From Methylorubrum populi (GTDB lineage: Bacteria > Pseudomonadota > Alphaproteobacteria > Rhizobiales > Beijerinckiaceae): a stretch of DNA of 64,000 nucleotides. The notes beneath the pieces are model-generated. The model saw nothing but the letters and a program-made list of their open reading frames with translations. It was not told where the DNA came from and searched no databases. The position numbers and the translations under genes were made by a program. Positions 59,470-64,000 of the stretch are shown here, piece by piece. The stretch covers positions 4,302,501-4,366,500 of the forward strand of contig NZ_AP014809.1 of assembly GCF_002355515.1 (NCBI RefSeq), in the 5' to 3' direction. Within the stretch, counting starts at the first letter, position 1. Each line of letters begins with the position of its first letter.

Positions 59470-60797
59470 AATTCCTGGTCGATCTTGCCCGCAGCCTGGA
59501 GGGGCGCACCGTCGCCGTGCTGTTGCTGGCGGTACTCGTGGTCCACGGGGGCGCGTTGTTGCTGTACCGTCAGTCGGCGGCGGCCGCGGCCGACGAGGCG
59601 TTCGCGAACGAAGTGGCGCGACAGCTCGTCTTGGCGCGGGAAGCGGTACTGCGGCGACCGCCGGGGGAGCGCGGCATCGAGGCAAAAGCCCTCTCGTCGG
59701 GTCATTTCGAGATAGGCTGGGAGCGGGGGGAATCCGCCGAGACCGGCAAGACAGACCCCGCCTTGCGCGATCTGCGCGAACGCGTCCTGGAGATCGAGCC
59801 CGTGCTCGGCCCAGATCTGGCGCTCGCCCTGGCGGCGCCGGACGAGCCGCTGCACCAACAGGACCTGCGCGGCGCCTTCCCGCTGCCGGACGGCAGTTTC
59901 CTGACCTTCCGGTCCGCCCATTCGCCTCACTTGGTCCACCTTGCACCCTGGGCGTACCTCGCCACCGCGATGGCCATCCTGGTCGGCGTCGCCGCCGTCG
60001 TGCTGGTGCACCGGATCGCCGGCCCGCTCAGGGAACTGACGCACGCCACCGTCCGGATCGGGCACGGTACGGTCGTGTCCGTGCCTGAGGTCGGACCGGA
60101 CGAGACGCGCGGGATCGGTCGGGCGCTGAACGCGATGCAAGGGCGCATCCACCGCCTCGTCGCGGAACGGACGCAGGCTTTGGCGGCGGTCTCGCACGAT
60201 CTGCGCACGCCGATCGCCCGGCTCCGTCTTCGCCTGGACAAGGTCGATGACCTTGCGGACCGCCGTGCCATGGCTGCCGACCTCGACGACATGCAGGCCA
60301 TGATCGACGCGACGCTGTCGTACCTGCGTGGCGAAGCCGACCCGGAAGCACGGCAGGTCGTCAACGTGGCGAGCGTGCTGATGAGCGTCGCCGACGCCTC
60401 CGCGGACGCGGGCCGCGAGGTGGGCTACGACGGCCCCGGCCGGGCGCTGGCGTCGGTACGTCCCGTTGCCTTCCGCCGCGCGGTCGAGAACCTTGTCGAC
60501 AACGGTGTGCGCTACGGGACCCGGGTTCGGGTCGGCATCGAGATCGAAGAGGCGACCCTGGTGGTGCGCATCGACGACGACGGCCCCGGCATCGCGCCGG
60601 AGGACGTCGCCCGGGCCTTCCAGCCCTTCACCAGGCTGGAGGGGTCGCGCAACCGCAACACGGGCGGGACGGGTCTCGGACTGACCATCGCCCAGCGCGC
60701 GGTCGAGGCGGACGGCGGCACGCTCGTCCTGTCGAACCGGCCGGAGGGCAGCCTGCGGGCCGAGATCCGCCTGCCGAGGGCGAAGGGACGCGGCTGA
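59466..60797 (+). CDS. Membrane sensor histidine kinase, metal region
   Basis: A 443-residue kinase. Membrane segments at about 15-34 and 163-182 flank a periplasmic sensor (about 125 residues, with one His-rich patch Ala-His-Ser-Pro-His-Leu-Val-His). A HAMP linker follows, then His244 in Val-Ser-His-Asp-Leu-Arg-Thr-Pro-Ile-Ala, and an ATPase domain with Asn-Leu-Val-Asp-Asn-Gly-Val-Arg-Tyr-Gly, Asp-Asp-Asp-Gly-Pro-Gly-Ile and Gly-Thr-Gly-Leu-Gly-Leu. Probably senses periplasmic metal. Confidence 0.92.
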   Translation: MKFLVDLARSLEGRTVAVLLLAVLVVHGGALLLYRQSAAAAADEAFANEVARQLVLAREAVLRRPPGERGIEAKALSSGHFEIGWERGESAETGKTDPALRDLRERVLEIEPVLGPDLALALAAPDEPLHQQDLRGAFPLPDGSFLTFRSAHSPHLVHLAPWAYLATAMAILVGVAAVVLVHRIAGPLRELTHATVRIGHGTVVSVPEVGPDETRGIGRALNAMQGRIHRLVAERTQALAAVSHDLRTPIARLRLRLDKVDDLADRRAMAADLDDMQAMIDATLSYLRGEADPEARQVVNVASVLMSVADASADAGREVGYDGPGRALASVRPVAFRRAVENLVDNGVRYGTRVRVGIEIEEATLVVRIDDDGPGIAPEDVARAFQPFTRLEGSRNRNTGGTGLGLTIAQRAVEADGGTLVLSNRPEGSLRAEIRLPRAKGRG

Positions 60798-60805
60798 GAC
60801 GCGGC

Positions 60806-61633
60806 CTACCGGGCGGTCGCCGGTGCGTCGGGGTGCGCGTCCGGCTGCGCCGACCGCTCGTTCGAGACATAGCCGCTCCCAGGCAGTGCCACCGTGAGGA
60901 TGATGCCTGCGACAGCCAGCGACGCGGACAGGGCCGCCGGAACGAGGAAGGCATCGGGACCAAGGGCCTTCTGGATGAAGCCGCCGGCGACCGCGCCAAG
61001 CGTCAGGCCCGCCCAGAGCGGTGCCTGGAGCCAGAACGACGGCGCGGGCTTGTGCAGGACCATGTTCGCCAGACCGGTCCCGAAACGTACGACGGTTCCG
61101 GTGACGTAGGTCAGGGCGAGGCTCCGCCCGGCCTCATCCTGCAGCGTCGCATTCAGCATGCCGAGGGCGAGGACGACGGGGTAGGCATGAAGGGGAAACG
61201 CATCGGGGGCCTCCGGCAGCAGGTTGCCGATGGACAGCAGGACGGCCTGCGCGCCGAGCAGGACCGAAAGACGCCACCGCCCGGCCCAGGCCGCGACGAG
61301 GGTGCCGACGAACGCGCCGAGGCAGAACAGCGCGATGGTGCTGCCGAACCTGGTGACGCCCGACCAATCGAAGGAACTGGCCGCGACGCCGAACCGGGTC
61401 GTGTTCCCACTCATGAACGACATGAACAGTTGAGAGTGTTCCAGGAAGCCTATCGAGTCGGCCGAACCCGCCAGGAATGCCAGCGCGACGGCCAGGGGCA
61501 CGCGGGTCTCGGGTCTCGACGGGAAAGATCTGTCCACTTGGCCACCTGTCGCTGCCGCGTCGGATCTCGCCGGGGTCGCGTTCGACCCGGCGTCCGGTCC
61601 TGCGGGGAGCCGGTAGGGATACGTCGACCCCAT
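60806..61633 (-). CDS. DUF1275 (YoaK) family membrane protein
   Basis: A 275-residue membrane protein with about six segments. The family motif Phe-Met-Ser-Phe-Met-Ser-Gly-Asn-Thr-Thr lies near residue 77, preceded by Ala-Gly-Ser-Ala-Asp-Ser-Ile-Gly-Phe. The first 45 residues are polar. ATG 61633 is chosen. Function of the family is unknown; converges with the kinase gene. Confidence 0.88.
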   Translation of the reverse strand: MGSTYPYRLPAGPDAGSNATPARSDAAATGGQVDRSFPSRPETRVPLAVALAFLAGSADSIGFLEHSQLFMSFMSGNTTRFGVAASSFDWSGVTRFGSTIALFCLGAFVGTLVAAWAGRWRLSVLLGAQAVLLSIGNLLPEAPDAFPLHAYPVVLALGMLNATLQDEAGRSLALTYVTGTVVRFGTGLANMVLHKPAPSFWLQAPLWAGLTLGAVAGGFIQKALGPDAFLVPAALSASLAVAGIILTVALPGSGYVSNERSAQPDAHPDAPATAR

Positions 61634-61779
61634 GGCCGAGGCTTTGCTCGACCTTGACGAAGTGTGTCGGCACGCGCGCCTGACACACTTCGTCACGAAC
61701 GCGGCGAACGGCAGTCAAACGGGTCGGCTATCTCCACTCCTCAAGCGGCCGATGTGGCCGATGGAACGGAGACAGATCG

Positions 61780-62043
61780 ATGAAGCCTACGCTTGCCGCC
61801 GTTTTCGCCGCCGCGATGCTGGCCGGAGCGGCGACGCCCGCCCTTGCGGTCGACGGGCACGGCAACGCCTCCAACCCGGAGCGCAGCGTCCCGAACTCGG
61901 GCGACGTCTCCGGCGGACCCGCCCACCGTGACGATCCGCGGGTGCGGGAGGCGCAGGAGAAAGGCCCGGACGGCAAGCCCGCGCATCGTGAAGGCGACGG
62001 CCACGCACATGGGCACAGCCAGGACAAGCCCGGCAAGAAGTAA
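61780..62043 (+). CDS. Small exported His-rich protein
   Basis: An 87-residue protein with a signal peptide (Leu-Ala-Ala-Val-Phe-Ala-Ala-Ala-Met-Leu-Ala-Gly-Ala, cleavage near Ala-Leu-Ala-Val-Asp). The mature part is polar with Gly-Asp-Gly-His-Ala-His-Gly-His-Ser near the C-terminus, a metal-binding-like cluster. Family unknown. It opens a run of small exported proteins before czcB. Confidence 0.65.
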   Translation: MKPTLAAVFAAAMLAGAATPALAVDGHGNASNPERSVPNSGDVSGGPAHRDDPRVREAQEKGPDGKPAHREGDGHAHGHSQDKPGKK

Positions 62044-62081
62044 GCTTCCAACAAGGTGACACGATGAGCGGGAGATGCGCG

Positions 62082-62288
62082 ATGCGGTTGCTGCCCCTGC
62101 TCGTCGTCTTCGCGCTCCTGGCCGTAAGCCTCGGCTATGCGCTTGCGGCGTCCCCTTGCATGGATAACAGTTCACGGTGCGGGACCGCCCCCTCACGCAT
62201 CGTGGAAACGCCCGCCTCGACGAAAGTCGGGGCGGGCGCCCACCATGATCCGTCCTTACGAGACCTTCAGTCGTCGAAGTCGTGGTGA
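62082..62288 (+). CDS. Small exported protein, Cys-containing
   Basis: A 68-residue protein starting at ATG 62082 (Met-Arg-Leu-Leu-Pro-Leu-Leu); an ATG at 62064 is also in frame. A hydrophobic signal (Leu-Leu-Val-Val-Phe-Ala-Leu-Leu-Ala-Val-Ser-Leu) ends near Ala-Leu-Ala-Ala-Ser. Two cysteines follow (Ser-Pro-Cys-Met-Asp and Ser-Arg-Cys-Gly). Function unknown. Its end overlaps the convergent gene by 22 bases. Confidence 0.5.
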   Translation: MRLLPLLVVFALLAVSLGYALAASPCMDNSSRCGTAPSRIVETPASTKVGAGAHHDPSLRDLQSSKSW

Positions 62289-62494
62289 TGGCGGCGCTCA
62301 AAGCCGTGGCGGTCCTCGTCCCGGTAGTCGTGATGACGGCGACGAACCTCCACGTGATCGTGGTCGCCGTGATGGTGACGACGCACCTCCTCGTGATGGT
62401 GGGGAGGTGGTCCGTAGCCGTAATATTGGGCCGACGCGGCCACGGGCGCCGACGCGGCGGCGACAGTCATGAGGGCGATCAAGAGACTTTTCAT
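62267..62494 (-). CDS. Secreted His/Arg/Asp-rich small protein
   Basis: A 75-residue protein from ATG 62494. A signal peptide ends in Ala-Ser-Ala-Gln-Tyr. The mature chain has dense His clusters (Pro-Pro-Pro-His-His-His-Glu-Glu-Val-Arg-Arg-His-His-His) and ends His-His-His-Asp-Phe-Asp-Asp. Probably a periplasmic metal sponge, similar in plan to the proteins at 41.5-43 kb. Confidence 0.65.
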   Translation of the reverse strand: MKSLLIALMTVAAASAPVAASAQYYGYGPPPHHHEEVRRHHHGDHDHVEVRRRHHDYRDEDRHGFERRHHHDFDD

Positions 62495-62650
62495 GGTCGG
62501 ATGTCCCTTTTCTGATCGCACGAGGGTCCACCGACGACTTTGAACAGGGCGTGAAGCAACCGTTGTGGCATTCTCCGGCCAGGGATGCCTTCACCACGAG
62601 AGGCGGCCGCGGCTTGCGACACAGCCTCTGAATCGCAGATAAGGACGGTG

Positions 62651-63025
62651 ATGAGTTCAGTGTGGCGCCATATGGCCTTCGAGGCGATGAGGGGGTGGTG
62701 GGCAACCGCCGCGCTCGCGCTCGTCCTGGCGCTGGCCATCGCGATGCCGACCACCGGGCTCACGGACGACCTTACCTGTCACCGGAGCCATCAAGGCCAT
62801 GACAGGAGCGAACTCTCGTTCGTCTCGGATACGGCACCCGGCCTGGATCAAGCCTCCGACCACGGGCCGGCCGACCATGTTCATTGCGGCTGCCATGTCG
62901 CCTTGAGCACGACCGTTGCCGGTGATGCCCCGCTCCCCGATGGAGCGCGACCCCTCTACGCCAGATTGTCCGAGAAGATGCCCTCGGTCTCTCCCGACCG
63001 GCTGCCACGACCGCCCCGCGCCTGA
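62651..63025 (+). CDS. Small CzcI-like protein ahead of czcB
   Basis: A 124-residue protein from ATG 62651. A hydrophobic segment (Ala-Ala-Leu-Ala-Leu-Val-Leu-Ala-Leu-Ala-Ile-Ala-Met) is followed by a mature part with His-x3-His-Gln and the motif His-Val-His-Cys-Gly-Cys-His-Val-Ala, seen in small proteins encoded before czc or cus efflux genes. Likely a periplasmic metal-handling or regulatory partner. Confidence 0.65.
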   Translation: MSSVWRHMAFEAMRGWWATAALALVLALAIAMPTTGLTDDLTCHRSHQGHDRSELSFVSDTAPGLDQASDHGPADHVHCGCHVALSTTVAGDAPLPDGARPLYARLSEKMPSVSPDRLPRPPRA

Positions 63026-63149
63026 GGTGACGCCGCGAAGGCGGCGCGTCACGAACCCGGGTCCGACCGACCCGGGCCGTCCCCTCACGTCTCCGACCGC
63101 GACCGTCCGGCATGTCGTCATCGGCTCCCGGCACGCCCGAGCAGGCATC

Positions 63150-64000
63150 ATGCGCATCATCCTGACCGCCCTCATCCTGGCCGTCGGCGTCCTCGTGGGC
63201 GCTGCGGTTCCCGCCGTCTCCGGCTTCGTCCAGGGGCTGTTGATATCGGCCGGCTTGCCGCCGACCGTCTCCACCCTCGCCAGCGGCCCCACCGCCGCCA
63301 AATCCGCCGAGTCTCCCCCCGGCGAGGCGGGCCACGCCGCGGGCGACGGACACGGTCACGGCAAGCCGACCACCAAGCCCACGGGCCAGCAGACCCAGGG
63401 CGAGCACGAGCATTCCGAGGCCGAAGGCGAGGAAGGTCATGTCAAGATGACCGCTGAGCAGATCGAGAACCAGGACATCAAGGTGGCCAAAGCCGAGGGT
63501 GCCATGCTGTCGCGCCATATCCTGGTGCCCGGCACGATCACGCCCGACACCGACCGGATCGCGCGCGTCCCGGCCCGGGTCGTCGGCACCGTCGCCGAGA
63601 TGCGAAAACGCCTGGGCGATGCCGTCAAGAAGGACGAGGTCGTCGCCGTCCTCGACAGCCGCGAGGTCGCGGACGCCAAGAGCGAGTACCTGACCGCCTC
63701 GGTGAAGGCCGACCTGGAGAAGACCAACTTCGACCGGCAGCAGGCGCTTTGGGACAAGCGAATCTCGGCCGAGAGCGCCTTCCTGAACGCCAAGGCCGTC
63801 TATTCCGAGGCGACGCTGCGCCAGGATCTGGCACGGCAGAAGCTGTCGGCGCTGGGGCTCGACGCGACGGCGGTGGCCAAGCTGGCCAAGCGCGACGAGA
63901 CCACTCCGAACCTGTCGAGCCTGCGCCAGTACGAACTGCGCTCGCCGATGTCGGGGCGCATCGTCGAGCGAAAGGTCGACGTCGGCACCGCGGTGGGCAA
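63150..64000 (+). CDS. czcB: RND efflux periplasmic adaptor, CzcB-like (5' part)
   Basis: The frame is open from ATG 63150 to the end of the window (283 residues seen), so the gene is cut by the window edge. It has an N-terminal membrane anchor (Ile-Leu-Thr-Ala-Leu-Ile-Leu-Ala-Val-Gly), a His-rich stretch (Gly-Asp-Gly-His-Gly-His-Gly and Glu-His-Glu-His-Ser), a lipoyl-like segment (Pro-Gly-Thr-Ile-Thr-Pro), and a long coiled coil (Ala-Val-Tyr-Ser-Glu-Ala). It should pair with CzcA and CzcC encoded further on. Confidence 0.92.
   Translation, partial: MRIILTALILAVGVLVGAAVPAVSGFVQGLLISAGLPPTVSTLASGPTAAKSAESPPGEAGHAAGDGHGHGKPTTKPTGQQTQGEHEHSEAEGEEGHVKMTAEQIENQDIKVAKAEGAMLSRHILVPGTITPDTDRIARVPARVVGTVAEMRKRLGDAVKKDEVVAVLDSREVADAKSEYLTASVKADLEKTNFDRQQALWDKRISAESAFLNAKAVYSEATLRQDLARQKLSALGLDATAVAKLAKRDETTPNLSSLRQYELRSPMSGRIVERKVDVGTAVG

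Overview
The window looks like a chromosome segment of a GC-rich alphaproteobacterium, most likely Methylobacterium or Methylorubrum. Pointers are a mesaconyl-CoA hydratase of the ethylmalonyl-CoA pathway, an intracellular polyhydroxyalkanoate depolymerase, a UbiK-like factor, a TTG-started rpsU, a DUF4142 protein, and the style of the two-component and transposase genes. Genus is inferred from gene content; no marker gene was compared.

Positions 1-15337 are ordinary core genome: DUF2218 protein, GNAT acetyltransferase, TetR regulator, proC, YbjN-like protein, UbiK, an OmpR-type two-component pair, glutathione S-transferase, phaZ, rpsU, a single-domain response regulator, a class II glutamine amidotransferase, a TSUP permease, mcd, a YggT protein and tRNA-Ala(CGC). 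The tRNA is a plausible island boundary: from 15.4 kb to the end nearly everything is accessory.

Positions 15.6-21.0 kb hold the most striking locus: a tightly overlapping minus-strand operon of an OGG-like DNA glycosylase, a small beta-rich protein, a PfkB-nucleoside deoxyribosyltransferase fusion, a QueC-like PP-loop enzyme, then second copies of the small protein and the fusion, and an FRG-domain protein. QueC plus OGG recalls the ancillary genes of type IV CBASS, but there is no CD-NTase, TGT or other queuosine gene. I propose it as an undescribed nucleobase- or nucleoside-based conflict system.

Positions 21-27 kb hold an XRE regulator, a PemK/MazF-like protein, unknown genes and an IS481 element. 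Positions 27-34 kb hold an arsenic operon (arsR, two types of arsenate reductase, acr3, an MFS permease, divergent arsH), a dGTPase-family gene and a half-size DMT permease. Positions 34-43 kb hold a large serine recombinase with an unusual C-terminal extension, a gene-poor stretch, one IS630 nested in another, and three small secreted His/Gly-rich proteins.

Positions 43.8-52 kb hold a second unfamiliar cluster: a PolB-like exonuclease, a soluble FtsH-like AAA protease, two paralogous metallophosphoesterases (one intact, one stripped of metal ligands), a shared helical domain found twice, a ParA-like protein with a degenerate P-loop, and a divergent XRE regulator. A 15-bp palindrome, TATACCTGCGGTATA or close variants, lies upstream of four transcription units between 37.4 and 51.5 kb and may tie the recombinase region and this cluster into one regulon.

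Positions 52-64 kb are a metal-resistance region: a decayed VIT-family gene, two MerR regulators, a frameshifted Zn/Cd/Pb P-type ATPase, a CDF exporter, a ZIP-like transporter, an orphan FlgC paralog, a two-component system, a DUF1275 protein, several small His-rich exported proteins and the start of czcB. Functions come from motifs read by eye; no database search was possible.
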